From NCBI RefSeq assembly GCF_051195255.1, contig NZ_JBNJLK010000003.1:186001-250000 (forward strand): a stretch of DNA of 64,000 nt, read 5' to 3'. How positions within the stretch are numbered: position 1 is the stretch's first letter; each line of letters opens with the position of its first letter. The stretch comes from Falsirhodobacter sp051195255 (GTDB lineage: Bacteria; Pseudomonadota; Alphaproteobacteria; Rhodobacterales; Rhodobacteraceae). Under the pieces are notes generated by a model. The model searched no databases, had not been told where the DNA came from, and saw nothing but the letters and a program-made list of their open reading frames with translations. The position numbers were made by a program, and so were the translations under genes. Below are positions 1 to 8,183 of this stretch, piece by piece.

Positions 1-426
1 CTTGCCGCGTTCGAAATGGTCCAGAAGGCGGCCGGGCGTCGCGATCAGCACGTCCACGCCGCGGTCGATCAGCTTGTCCTGTTCGCCGAAGGCGACGCCC
101 CCGATCAGCAGGGCCTTGGTCAGCTTGGTGTGCTTGGCATAGGTGTCGAAGTTGTCGGCCACCTGGGCCGCCAGTTCGCGCGTCGGCGCCAGCACCAAGC
201 TGCGCGGCATGCGCGCGCGGGCGCGGCCCTTGCCCAGCAGGGTGATCATCGGCAGCGTGAAGCTTGCGGTCTTGCCGGTGCCTGTCTGCGCGATGCCCAG
301 AACGTCCTTACCTTCCAGCGCATGCGGAATGGCTTGCGCCTGGATCGGCGTGGGGGTCTCGTATCCCGCTTCCTGAACGGCTTTCAGCACGCGGGGGTCC
401 AGCGCGAGGTCGGAAAATTTCGTCAT
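1..426 (-). CDS. DEAD-box RNA helicase, N-terminal part (runs off left edge)
   Basis: ATP-dependent RNA helicase of the DEAD-box family, RhlE-like, acting in ribosome assembly or mRNA turnover in the cytoplasm. Only the first 142 codons lie in the window. They show the Q motif (GYETPTPIQ, residues 21-29), the ATP-binding motif I AQTGTGKT (46-53), motif Ia PTREL (81-85) and motif Ib TPGR (130-133). The DEAD box itself is off the edge. The ATG at 426 starts the conserved N-terminus MTKFSDL. An intrinsic terminator lies just upstream (460-492), and a possible promoter lies further out. The family call is firm; the exact subfamily is not. Confidence 0.93.
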   Translation of the reverse strand, partial: MTKFSDLALDPRVLKAVQEAGYETPTPIQAQAIPHALEGKDVLGIAQTGTGKTASFTLPMITLLGKGRARARMPRSLVLAPTRELAAQVADNFDTYAKHTKLTKALLIGGVAFGEQDKLIDRGVDVLIATPGRLLDHFERGK

Positions 427-459
427 CGGCGTCCTGTGAATGCGGTATCGGACCGCATG

Positions 460-492
460 AAAAAAAGGGGACGCATATCCTCCGGGCGTCCC
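460..492 (-). terminator. Intrinsic terminator between prfC and the helicase gene
   Basis: Read on the minus strand, GGGACGC and GCGTCCC form a 7-bp stem with an 11-nt loop. It is followed by C and seven T residues, the normal form of a Rho-independent terminator. It lies downstream of prfC and only about 34 nt before the helicase start codon. It can therefore end prfC transcription or act as an attenuator in the helicase leader. Confidence 0.7.
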
Positions 493-524
493 GGCGTCGG
501 CGGACCGTTGCCGGTCCTGGATCG

Positions 525-553
525 GCAGTATCGCAAAGACGTGAAAAGGTCAA
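525..553 (-). promoter_or_regulatory. Candidate sigma70-like promoter for the helicase gene
   Basis: On the minus strand TTGACC (548-553) and TACTGC (525-530) are separated by 17 nt. If real, transcription would start upstream of the terminator at 460-492 and the helicase mRNA would carry that hairpin in its leader. This rests on hexamer similarity only. Confidence 0.35.
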
Positions 554-594
554 GGTTCCGCCGGGTTTCGCCCCGTCCGTTGCAGGGCGGAGGG

Positions 595-2193
595 TCAGAC
601 CATCATTTCCTTGGTCGCCGTCAGCTTCACGTCGGGATGGTCGCGCTGCACGCGGTCGATGTCCCATTGCAGGCGTGTCAGGAACACGGTGTCGCCGTCG
701 CTGTCGGTCGCCATGTGGCCCTTGTTGACGTTGACCAGCTTTTCCACCGCCACCTTCGACCCCTGCACCCAGCGGGCCGAGGAGAATTGCGACGGTTCGA
801 AGCGCACGGGCAGGGAATATTCCTGCTCGATCCGCGAGGCCAGAACCTCGAACTGCAGGGCCCCCACGACGCCGACGATGAAGCCCGAACCGATCATCGG
901 CTTGAAGACCTTGGCGGCGCCTTCCTCGGCGAACTGCATCAGCGCCTTTTCCAGGTGCTTGGCCTTCATCGGATCGCCCGCGCGCACGCCTTGCAGCAGT
1001 TCCGGCGCGAAGGAGGGGATGCCCGTGAAGTGCAGCGCCTCGCCTTCCGTCAGCGCGTCGCCGATGCGCAATTGCCCATGGTTCGGGATGCCGATGATGT
1101 CGCCGGCCCAGGCTTCCTCGGCCAGTTCGCGGTCGGCGGCGAGGAACAGCACGGGGTTCGACACCGCCATCTGCTTTTTCGACCGGACGTGCAGCAGCTT
1201 CATCCCGCGTTCGAAATGCCCCGAGGCGAGGCGCACGAAGGCCACGCGGTCCCGGTGCTTGGGGTCCATGTTGGCCTGCACCTTGAACACGAAGCCCGCG
1301 ACCTTGCTTTCGCTCGCGTCCAGCTGGCGTTCCTTGGCGGTCTGGGGCTGCGGCTCGGGGCCGTATTCGCCCATGCCGTCCATCAGCTCCTTCACGCCGA
1401 AGGAGTTGATGGCGCTGCCGAACCAGATCGGCGTCATGTGCCCTTCCAGGAAGGACTGGCGGTCGAAGGACGGCAGCAGCTCGCGCGCCATCTCGATCTC
1501 CTCGCGGAACTTCGCAAGAAGGTCGGCGGGGATGTGGTCGGCCAGCTTCGGGTCGTCCAGACCGTTGATCTTTACCGACTCCGCCACCTTGTTGCGGTCG
1601 GCGCGGTCCATGATCTCCAGCCGGTCGTGCAGCAGGTCGTAGGCGCCCACGAAATCGCGGCCCACGCCGATGGGCCAGGACGCCGGGGCCACGTCGATGG
1701 CCAGGTTCTCCTGGATCTCGTCGATGATCTCGAACACGTCGCGGGATTCGCGGTCCATCTTGTTGCAGAAGGTCAGGATCGGCAGGTCGCGCAGACGGCA
1801 CACCTCAAACAGCTTGCGCGTCTGGGATTCCACGCCTTTGGCGCCATCGATCACCATGATGGCCGCGTCCACCGCCGTCAGGGTGCGGTAGGTGTCTTCG
1901 GAAAAGTCGCTGTGGCCGGGCGTGTCCACCAGGTTGAAGCGGTATTTCCCGAATTCGAACGACATGGCCGAGGCGGAAACGGAAATCCCGCGCTCCTGCT
2001 CCATCTTCATGAAGTCGGACCGGGTGCGCCGCGCCTCGCCCTTGGCGCGGACCTGGCCGGCCATCTGGATCGCGCCGCCGAACAGCAGGAACTTCTCGGT
2101 CAGCGTGGTTTTGCCGGCGTCGGGATGCGAGATGATCGCAAAGGTCCGGCGGCGGGCAATCTCGGGCGGAAGGGTGGGGCGGTTGTCCAGCAT
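595..2193 (-). CDS. prfC: Peptide chain release factor 3
   Basis: GTPase that removes RF1 or RF2 from the ribosome after peptide release. At 532 aa it matches the usual length (about 530). It shows the G1 loop HPDAGKTTL (23-31), the G3 motif DTPGH (90-94) and the G4 motif NKMD (144-147), followed by the translation-factor beta-barrel and RF3 C-terminal region. The start MLDNRP is the only good one, and the gene is divergent from the SDR gene with a 50-nt gap. An intrinsic terminator lies about 100 nt beyond its stop. Nothing is missing. Confidence 0.97.
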   Translation of the reverse strand: MLDNRPTLPPEIARRRTFAIISHPDAGKTTLTEKFLLFGGAIQMAGQVRAKGEARRTRSDFMKMEQERGISVSASAMSFEFGKYRFNLVDTPGHSDFSEDTYRTLTAVDAAIMVIDGAKGVESQTRKLFEVCRLRDLPILTFCNKMDRESRDVFEIIDEIQENLAIDVAPASWPIGVGRDFVGAYDLLHDRLEIMDRADRNKVAESVKINGLDDPKLADHIPADLLAKFREEIEMARELLPSFDRQSFLEGHMTPIWFGSAINSFGVKELMDGMGEYGPEPQPQTAKERQLDASESKVAGFVFKVQANMDPKHRDRVAFVRLASGHFERGMKLLHVRSKKQMAVSNPVLFLAADRELAEEAWAGDIIGIPNHGQLRIGDALTEGEALHFTGIPSFAPELLQGVRAGDPMKAKHLEKALMQFAEEGAAKVFKPMIGSGFIVGVVGALQFEVLASRIEQEYSLPVRFEPSQFSSARWVQGSKVAVEKLVNVNKGHMATDSDGDTVFLTRLQWDIDRVQRDHPDVKLTATKEMMV

Positions 2194-2243
2194 GGGCGGC
2201 GGTTTACATCACCCCGCGATGCGCGTCCACTGGGAGAGATGGA

Positions 2244-3020
2244 ATGGATCTGGGTATTCGCGGCAAAACGGCGCTGGTCTGCGCGGGATCGAAGGGCTTG
2301 GGCTATGGCTGCGCCGAGGCGCTGGCCGAGGCGGGGGTGAACCTGATCCTGAACGCCCGCAGTGAAGGCCCGCTGGACGAAGCCGCGGAACGGCTGCGCC
2401 GCCATGGCATCGACGTGCGGACCGTGGCCGCCGACATCGCGAGCGAGGAAGGCCAGCGCAAGGTGCTGGCGGTGGCGGGCGACGTGGACATCCTGGTGAA
2501 CAATGCCGGCGGACCGCCCCCCGGCGTCTGGTCCGACTGGGGCCGCGCGGATTTCCAGAAGGCGCTGGACGCGAATATGCTGGCGCCCATCGCGATGATG
2601 ACGGCGATCATGCCGAAGATGATCGAAAAGGGCTGGGGGCGGGTGGTCAACATCACCTCGCAATCCGTGCGGGCGCCGATCGCGCAACTGGGCCTGTCGA
2701 ACGCGGCGCGCACGGGGCTGACGGGCTTTGTTGCGGGAACGGCGCGGCAGGTGGCGCCGCATGGGGTGATCGTGAACAATCTTCTGCCCGGAACCCACGC
2801 CACCGCCCGGTCCGAGGCGCTGGACAAGGGCCGCGCCGCCCGCGAAGGCGTGGACGAGGCCGAGGCCCGCCGTCGCAGTGAGGCCGCCATTCCGGCGGGA
2901 CGTTACGGGGATGCGGGCGATTTCGGCGCCATCTGCGCCTTCCTTTGCTCGCAGCAGGCGCGGTACATCGTGGGGCAGAACGTCCTCGTGGATGGCGGAA
3001 GCGTCAACCTGACCATGTGA
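2244..3020 (+). CDS. Short-chain dehydrogenase/reductase family protein lacking the YxxxK dyad
   Basis: A 258-aa Rossmann-fold protein of the SDR superfamily. The cofactor motif AGSKGLG sits near residues 14-20, NNAGG follows the usual spacing, and the C-terminus ends in the typical VDGGS. The catalytic serine region (NITSQS) is present, but where YxxxK is expected the sequence reads LSNAAR (151-156), so both the tyrosine and the lysine are absent. Homologues with this LSN signature exist and are usually labelled SDR oxidoreductase. Activity and substrate are unknown. It stands alone between prfC (divergent) and tatA. Confidence 0.85.
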   Translation: MDLGIRGKTALVCAGSKGLGYGCAEALAEAGVNLILNARSEGPLDEAAERLRRHGIDVRTVAADIASEEGQRKVLAVAGDVDILVNNAGGPPPGVWSDWGRADFQKALDANMLAPIAMMTAIMPKMIEKGWGRVVNITSQSVRAPIAQLGLSNAARTGLTGFVAGTARQVAPHGVIVNNLLPGTHATARSEALDKGRAAREGVDEAEARRRSEAAIPAGRYGDAGDFGAICAFLCSQQARYIVGQNVLVDGGSVNLTM

Positions 3021-3049
3021 TTGTGATGCCGGGCGGGGCGAATGGGGCT

Positions 3050-3077
3050 TTGAACACGCCCCTGAATCGCTTAGATA
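3050..3077 (+). promoter_or_regulatory. Candidate promoter of the tat operon
   Basis: TTGAAC (3050-3055) and TAGATA (3072-3077) are separated by 16 nt and lie about 40 nt before tatA, in the only non-coding gap upstream of the operon. The assignment rests on hexamer similarity alone. Confidence 0.35.
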
Positions 3078-3117
3078 AGGCAAAACCGCCTTGTCGGCGG
3101 CGTGAAGGGGTTGCGTC

Positions 3118-3336
3118 ATGCTTAACAATATCGGCCTTCCGGGCCTTCTTCTTATCGCTGTGATCGTTTTGGTGCTGTTCGGCCGCGGCAAGGTGTCGTC
3201 GCTGATGGGCGAAGTCGGCAAGGGCATCACCGCCTTCAAGAAGGGCGTGCACGAAGGCGACAAGGAAGCCGACCAGCAGCGGGTCGACCAGGCCCGCGAC
3301 GTGACGCCCGAAGAGGCCGAGCGCAAGAAAGTCTGA
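3118..3336 (+). CDS. tatA: Sec-independent protein translocase subunit TatA
   Basis: Pore-forming subunit of the twin-arginine translocation system, which exports folded proteins across the inner membrane. The 72-aa protein has one N-terminal membrane helix ending in the conserved FGRGK hinge (residues 21-25), then an amphipathic helix and a charged tail. It is the first gene of tatA-tatB-tatC, with 12 nt to tatB. At least one clear client is in this window, the substrate-binding protein at 30.6 kb. Confidence 0.96.
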   Translation: MLNNIGLPGLLLIAVIVLVLFGRGKVSSLMGEVGKGITAFKKGVHEGDKEADQQRVDQARDVTPEEAERKKV

Positions 3337-3348
3337 TCGGCCGCACCC

Positions 3349-3879
3349 ATGTTTGATATCGGCTGGAGCGAACTTATCCTGATCGGGACGATCGCGCTGA
3401 TCGTGGTCGGGCCCAAGGATCTTCCGGACATGTTCCGGCAGATGGGCCGCTTCACCTCCAAGGCGCGGTCCATGGCGCGGGAGTTTTCCAACGCCATGGA
3501 AGACGCAGCGAAGGAGTCCGGTGTCCATGACGTGGCGGGCGATCTGAAGAACATGACCTCGGCCCGGTCCCTTGGGCTGGACGCGGTCAAGACCGCGGCG
3601 ACCAAGTTCGAGAACTGGGATCCGATGCGGTCCACCCGCTTTGGCGCCGATGCGGACAAGACGGACGAGGTTCGGCATTCCGCCGCTTCCGTCACCGCGG
3701 CCCCGCCTGCGGTGGAAACGCTGAAGCCCGTGTCGCCCGCCGTCTATGTGAAGCCCGTTTCCGAACCGAAGCTGGTCCGTCCGCGTCCTGAACCCGTGCG
3801 CCGCCGGAAGGTCGATGCCTCCGCTCCGGTCCGCAAGCCCGTCCCCCGTCGCCCGACGCCCAAGAAGCACGATACATGA
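3349..3879 (+). CDS. tatB: Sec-independent protein translocase subunit TatB
   Basis: TatB forms the substrate receptor with TatC. The 176-aa protein begins MFDIGWSELILIG, the usual TatB start, with one membrane helix and the GPKDLPD hinge. An amphipathic helix and a long Pro/Val/Lys-rich, probably disordered tail follow. It overlaps tatC by 4 nt (ATGA), which indicates translational coupling. Confidence 0.95.
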   Translation: MFDIGWSELILIGTIALIVVGPKDLPDMFRQMGRFTSKARSMAREFSNAMEDAAKESGVHDVAGDLKNMTSARSLGLDAVKTAATKFENWDPMRSTRFGADADKTDEVRHSAASVTAAPPAVETLKPVSPAVYVKPVSEPKLVRPRPEPVRRRKVDASAPVRKPVPRRPTPKKHDT

Positions 3880-4736
3880 GCCGTGAAGACACGATCGAGG
3901 ACAGCAGCGCGCCGCTGATCGAACATCTGAAGGAACTTCGCACCCGCGTCCTTTGGGCTCTCGGGGCCTATGTGGTTGCGGTCTGCGTGGTGTTCCCCTT
4001 CGCGCAGCATGTCTTCAACTTCCTGTCGCATCCTGTCTGCACCGCGCTGAACACGCGCGGGCAGGATTGCGGCCTCGTGATGATCAAGCTGCAGGAAGGC
4101 TTCTTCATCTCGGTCAACATCTCGTTCTTTGGGGGCCTCGTGCTGGCCTTCCCGATCATCGGCTACCAGATGTGGCGCTTTGTGGCGCCCGGCCTTTACA
4201 AGTCGGAAAAAAGCGCGTTCCTGCCGTTCCTGATCGCTTCGCCCGCCATGTTCCTCCTGGGCGCCGCGTTCAGCTACTATGTCGTGCTTCCGATGGCCTT
4301 CGACTTCTTCCTCAGCTTCCAGCAGGGGCAGGAGGCGCCGGTCGCCAGCGAGGTGGCCGAACGGGCGGTCCATGCGGGCATCGTGTTCCAAGGGTCGGCG
4401 CAGGAATATCTGGGCCTGACGATGAAGTTCATCCTGGCCTTCGGGTTGTGCTTCCAGCTGCCGGTGCTCCTGACGCTGATGGGCAAGGCGGGGCTGATCT
4501 CGGCCGATGGTCTGGCCTCGGTGCGCAAATACGCGATCGTGGCGATCCTCGTGCTGGCTGCCGTCGCGACCCCCCCGGACATGATGAGCCAGATCATCCT
4601 CTTCTGCGCCGTTTATCCCTTGTACGAGGTGTCGATCTTCCTGATCCGCCGCATCGAGAAACGCCGCGAAGCGGAGTTGCGGGCCGAGGGCCTGTGGGTC
4701 GAGGACGAAGAAGCCGAGGACAGCGCCAAGAAATGA
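3876..4736 (+). CDS. tatC: Sec-independent protein translocase subunit TatC
   Basis: Polytopic receptor that recognises twin-arginine signal peptides. The 286-aa protein has about six hydrophobic helices and the typical N-terminal segment PLIEHLKELRTRVLW. The insertion between helices 3 and 4 is of the alphaproteobacterial type, and the C-terminus is acidic. Its stop overlaps the start of the downstream ATPase (ATGA at 4733), so the two are probably translated together. Confidence 0.97.
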   Translation: MSREDTIEDSSAPLIEHLKELRTRVLWALGAYVVAVCVVFPFAQHVFNFLSHPVCTALNTRGQDCGLVMIKLQEGFFISVNISFFGGLVLAFPIIGYQMWRFVAPGLYKSEKSAFLPFLIASPAMFLLGAAFSYYVVLPMAFDFFLSFQQGQEAPVASEVAERAVHAGIVFQGSAQEYLGLTMKFILAFGLCFQLPVLLTLMGKAGLISADGLASVRKYAIVAILVLAAVATPPDMMSQIILFCAVYPLYEVSIFLIRRIEKRREAELRAEGLWVEDEEAEDSAKK

Positions 4737-5569
4737 GCGACCCCCTGATTCGCATCGCCGAGGCGCTGGAGCGTCTTTCGCCTCCTTTGCCCGCCGCACC
4801 GGATCTTGACGCGGCCGACGCGTTCATCTGGCACACCGCGCCGGACCGGCTGGACGCGGTGACGCGGGTGGCGCGGGTCGATCTGGGGCTGCTGGTGGGT
4901 GTGAACCGCGCGCGCGACATCCTGCTGGAAAACACCCGCCATTTTGCCCAAGGGCTGCCTGCGAACAACGCGTTGCTTTGGGGCGCGCGGGGGATGGGGA
5001 AGTCGTCTCTCGTGAAGGCGATCCATGGTGCGCTGCGGGCCGAAGGGCTGCCGCTGAAGCTGGTGGAGCTGGCGCGCGAGGATCTGCCGTCGGTGCAGCG
5101 TCTGCTGGCGCTTCTGCGCGGGTCGAACCATCGCTTCGTCCTGTTCCTGGACGATCTGTCCTTCAGCCATGACGATCAGCACTACAAGTCGCTGAAGGCC
5201 GTGCTGGATGGCGGGATCGAAGGGCGTCCGGACAACGTCATCCTCTACGCGACCTCGAACCGCCGGCACCTGATGCCGCGCGACATGATCGAGAACGAGC
5301 GTTCCACCGCCATCAGCCCGGCCGAGGCGGTGGAGGAGAAGGTGTCCCTTTCGGACCGGTTCGGGCTGTGGCTGGGCTTCCATCCCTGTTCGCAGGACGA
5401 TTATCTGGCGATGATCGACGGCTATTGCCAGGCCTACGGCGTGCCCATGGAAGACACGCTGCGCGCCGAGGCGATCGAGTGGCAGGCGACGCGCGGATCG
5501 CGGTCGGGCCGCGTGGCCTGGCAGTTCTTCACCGACCTGGCCGCGCGGAAGGGCATCCGCCTTTACTGA
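4733..5569 (+). CDS. DUF815-type P-loop ATPase
   Basis: A 278-aa AAA-like ATPase of the family annotated DUF815. It carries the Walker A motif GARGMGKS (84-91), a Walker B motif in FVLFLDDLSF (about 133-142) and the later segment DNVILYATSNRRHLMPRD. The start ATG at 4733 overlaps the tatC stop, placing it as the fourth gene of the tat operon. Its cellular role is not established, and no membrane segment is visible. It converges with the lipoprotein gene on the other strand, overlapping it by 7 nt. Confidence 0.85.
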   Translation: MSDPLIRIAEALERLSPPLPAAPDLDAADAFIWHTAPDRLDAVTRVARVDLGLLVGVNRARDILLENTRHFAQGLPANNALLWGARGMGKSSLVKAIHGALRAEGLPLKLVELAREDLPSVQRLLALLRGSNHRFVLFLDDLSFSHDDQHYKSLKAVLDGGIEGRPDNVILYATSNRRHLMPRDMIENERSTAISPAEAVEEKVSLSDRFGLWLGFHPCSQDDYLAMIDGYCQAYGVPMEDTLRAEAIEWQATRGSRSGRVAWQFFTDLAARKGIRLY

Positions 5570-6657
5570 AGGTAGGGGGCCGGGTCGACGCTTTCGAAGC
5601 CTTTGCGCACCTCGAAATGCAGGAAGGCCGGGTTCGTGGCCCGGATCTTTGCCACGGTCTGCCCGCGCGTCACGCTGGCCCCTTTCGCCACCGCCACGGC
5701 ATCAATGCCGGCATAAACGGTCAGTGTGTTGTCGGGATGGCGCAGCACAAGGATCGGGACCTGATCCGTGTCCTTGGTGATGGCCGCGACGGTGCCATCC
5801 GCCGCCGCCACGACCGGGCTGCCGGCGGGGGCGCCGATGTCGACCCCTTCGTTCTTGCCCTTCTGATACGGCCGGATGATGCTGCCCGAAGCGGGCATCG
5901 CGAACCGCGCGCCCGAGGTGGTGGGCTTTGGTGCCGCGGCGGGGGTCGCAACGGCCGGTGTGGCGGCTGCGGGCGCTGCGGCGGCCGTCTGGGTCGCGGC
6001 CGGGGCGGCGCCGCCCGTCGGGATCATCAGGACCTGACCTTCGCGCAGCGACAGGTTCGCATCCAGCCCGTTCCACTCGGCCAGCGCCTTGGGTGACACG
6101 CTGTAGGTGCGCGCGATGGAATAAGCCGTTTCCCCCCGCTGGACCCGGTGCTGGGCCGGCTGCGATCCGCTGGCAGGGGCAGCAGCGGCAGGCACGGCCG
6201 CACTGGGCGCCGGCGCGCTGCTGACCGGTGCACTGGCAATCGCGCTTGAGGCGAGCGTCGTCACGTCGATGGCGCCGGTCTGGATGCCCGTCGCCACCGG
6301 CGCCATCGGCGCCGCGCTGGCCGTGGCCAATCCGCCGGTGCCTTGGGGCAGGGCGATCACCTCGCCGCCGCGCAGGACGGTGTCGGGCGCCAAGGCGTTA
6401 TGCTGGGCCAGCGTCGCCGGATCAACCCCGACCCGCGCCGCGATGGAGCCCACCGTGTCGCCGGGCCGTGCCACGGCCACCTGATAGGTCGGATAGCGGA
6501 TCACGCCCTGCGCGTCGGGCTGGGGACGTGCATCCGTCGCGTTGATCGCCGCCGAGCCGGTGTTCAGCCCGTTCCGCAGATCGAAGTCGACCGGGTTGTT
6601 GCAGGCCGCCAGCAGGACCGTTCCCGACAGCACCATCGCCACGCGCTTGATCTTCAC
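5563..6657 (-). CDS. LysM-LysM-LytM (M23-like) lipoprotein, NlpD type
   Basis: Envelope lipoprotein with a lipobox (LLAAC, Cys19), two LysM peptidoglycan-binding repeats separated by Ala/Pro-rich linkers, and a C-terminal LytM/M23 domain. I chose the GTG at 6657, giving VKIKRVAMVL and 364 aa, because it follows AAGGAAG and makes a proper lipoprotein signal; a longer ATG reading from 6717 would hide the signal. The M23 zinc ligands look degenerate: NEGVDIG replaces HxGVDIG, YAGI replaces YxH, and FLHFEVR replaces HLHFEVR. This suggests an amidase activator like NlpD/EnvC rather than an enzyme. It follows pcm, as nlpD does in many proteobacteria. Confidence 0.88.
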   Translation of the reverse strand: MKIKRVAMVLSGTVLLAACNNPVDFDLRNGLNTGSAAINATDARPQPDAQGVIRYPTYQVAVARPGDTVGSIAARVGVDPATLAQHNALAPDTVLRGGEVIALPQGTGGLATASAAPMAPVATGIQTGAIDVTTLASSAIASAPVSSAPAPSAAVPAAAAPASGSQPAQHRVQRGETAYSIARTYSVSPKALAEWNGLDANLSLREGQVLMIPTGGAAPAATQTAAAAPAAATPAVATPAAAPKPTTSGARFAMPASGSIIRPYQKGKNEGVDIGAPAGSPVVAAADGTVAAITKDTDQVPILVLRHPDNTLTVYAGIDAVAVAKGASVTRGQTVAKIRATNPAFLHFEVRKGFESVDPAPYLQ

Positions 6658-6691
6658 ATTCTTCTTCCTTCTATGGCCGGCAGGACTTGCG

Positions 6692-7345
6692 TCATTCCGA
6701 AGCCAGCCCCTCCACAAGGGGCACGAACCGGACCGAGCGGAGCTCTTCGTATTCGAAGCTGTCCTCGGTCCGCACGACCTTGATCAATGTCTGAACGGCG
6801 TCCGTCTGGCCCACGGGCACGACCATGATCCCGCCCACCTTCAGCTGCGCCAGAAGGGGGCCAGGCGGATCCTCCGCCGCGGCGGTGACAAGAATGCGGT
6901 CGAAGGGCGCCTGATCGGGCAGGCCGTGGCTGCCATCGCCGGTGAAGGCCGTGATGTTGGGCAGGTTCAGCGCCTGAAACACCTCCTCGGCCTCGCGCAC
7001 AAGGCGGCGGTGGCGGTCGATGGTGTAGACGCGCCGCGCCAGCTGGCTGAGGATCGCCGCCTGATAGCCGGAGCCCGTGCCGATCTCCATCACCCGGTCA
7101 CGCGGGTTCAGGGACAGGGCCTGCGTCATCAGCGCCACGATGGAGGGCTGGCTGATCGTCTGCCCGCAGGCGATGGGCAAGGGCGTATCCTCATACGCGC
7201 GATCGGCGAAGATGCCCTTCACGAAGGCGCCGCGGTCGATGGCTTCCATCGCCGTCAACACGCGGCCGTCCGTGATCCCCCGTGACCGCAGGGCATACAG
7301 GAAGCGCATCTTCCGTTCGGCAAGGCTGTCCTCGTCCTCGGTCAT
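6692..7345 (-). CDS. pcm: Protein-L-isoaspartate O-methyltransferase
   Basis: Repairs isoaspartyl residues in damaged proteins by SAM-dependent methylation in the cytoplasm. The 217-aa length is normal. The SAM-binding motif EIGTGSGY lies at 87-94, preceded by the family segment ACGQTISQPSIVALM (59-73). The start overlaps the surE stop by 4 nt, so surE and pcm are coupled. The lipoprotein gene follows 34 nt later, giving the common surE-pcm-nlpD order. Confidence 0.96.
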   Translation of the reverse strand: MTEDEDSLAERKMRFLYALRSRGITDGRVLTAMEAIDRGAFVKGIFADRAYEDTPLPIACGQTISQPSIVALMTQALSLNPRDRVMEIGTGSGYQAAILSQLARRVYTIDRHRRLVREAEEVFQALNLPNITAFTGDGSHGLPDQAPFDRILVTAAAEDPPGPLLAQLKVGGIMVVPVGQTDAVQTLIKVVRTEDSFEYEELRSVRFVPLVEGLASE

Positions 7346-8124
7346 GCGAAGGCGGCCTCAAGCTCCCTCAACCGGTCATGGGCGGTCAGGTCGCAGCGCA
7401 GCGGGGTCACCGTCACGAACCCTTCTAGGTTCAGCGTGGCGTCGCTGCCGGCTTCGGCCGGACCCTGTTCGCCGCCGCGCATCCACAGGAAGCGCTTGCC
7501 GGAAGGCGAGATGTGCGGTTCGGTGGAGAAGCCCGATCCCGTGCGGAAGCCTTGGGGCGCCACGCGGGTGCCCTTCACGTCGGCGGCCGCGCAGGGCGGG
7601 AAGTTGATGTTGTAGAACAGGCGGTAGGGCGCCTCGTCCCAGATCCCGCGGTCCAGAAGGCGGCGGATGACGGCCGCGCCGTGGACGCGGGCGGCTTCGA
7701 ACGGGTCTTCCAGAAGGCGGGTGTCCGGCCCCATGTATTGCGACAGCGCGATGGAGGCGACGCCTTGCAGGGCCCCTTCCATGGCACCGCCGATGGTGCC
7801 GGAATACAGCACATTCTCGGCCGAGTTGTTGCCGCGGTTCACGCCCGACAGGATCAGGTCGGGTTTCTGGCCCTGGAACACCTCGTGGATGGCGGCCAGC
7901 ACGCAATCGGCGGGGCTGCCTTCGGCGGCGAAGCTGCGCTGGCCCAGCTGGGCGAACAGGGTCGGGTGGGTGTAGCTGATCGCATGTCCCACGCCCGATT
8001 GTTCGAACGCCGGGGCGACGGTCCAGACTTCGCCTTCCGGACCGGCCAGTTCCTGCGCGATTTCGGCCAGAACGGCCAGACCCGGGGCATTAATGCCGTC
8101 GTCATTCGTGATCAGGATACGCAT
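7342..8124 (-). CDS. surE: 5'/3'-nucleotidase SurE
   Basis: Metal-dependent nucleotidase acting on nucleoside monophosphates under stress. The 260-aa protein starts MRILITNDDG with the metal-binding Asp8 and Asp9, has Ser43 in EQSGVGHA, and has Asn96 in SGVNRGNN. The ATG at 8124 is preferred over the upstream in-frame ATG at 8175 because it places the conserved N-terminus correctly and has AAGGAAAGG upstream. It is the first gene of surE-pcm-lipoprotein. Confidence 0.96.
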   Translation of the reverse strand: MRILITNDDGINAPGLAVLAEIAQELAGPEGEVWTVAPAFEQSGVGHAISYTHPTLFAQLGQRSFAAEGSPADCVLAAIHEVFQGQKPDLILSGVNRGNNSAENVLYSGTIGGAMEGALQGVASIALSQYMGPDTRLLEDPFEAARVHGAAVIRRLLDRGIWDEAPYRLFYNINFPPCAAADVKGTRVAPQGFRTGSGFSTEPHISPSGKRFLWMRGGEQGPAEAGSDATLNLEGFVTVTPLRCDLTAHDRLRELEAAFA

Positions 8125-8183
8125 GAGGGCCCTTTCCTTTGACCCTTGCTTAGACGACCGCATCCCCCGCGACAAGCCGCGCC

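Noticed and set aside
16..2340. 774-codon plus-strand open frame opposite the helicase and prfC
   Set aside because: It is antisense to two clear genes. Its His/Arg/Gly/Leu-rich composition and lack of any recognisable domain are typical of a high-GC shadow frame.
7342..8175. Longer surE reading from the ATG at 8175
   Set aside because: The extra 17 residues precede the conserved MRILITNDDG start, and the ATG at 8124 has a better ribosome site.
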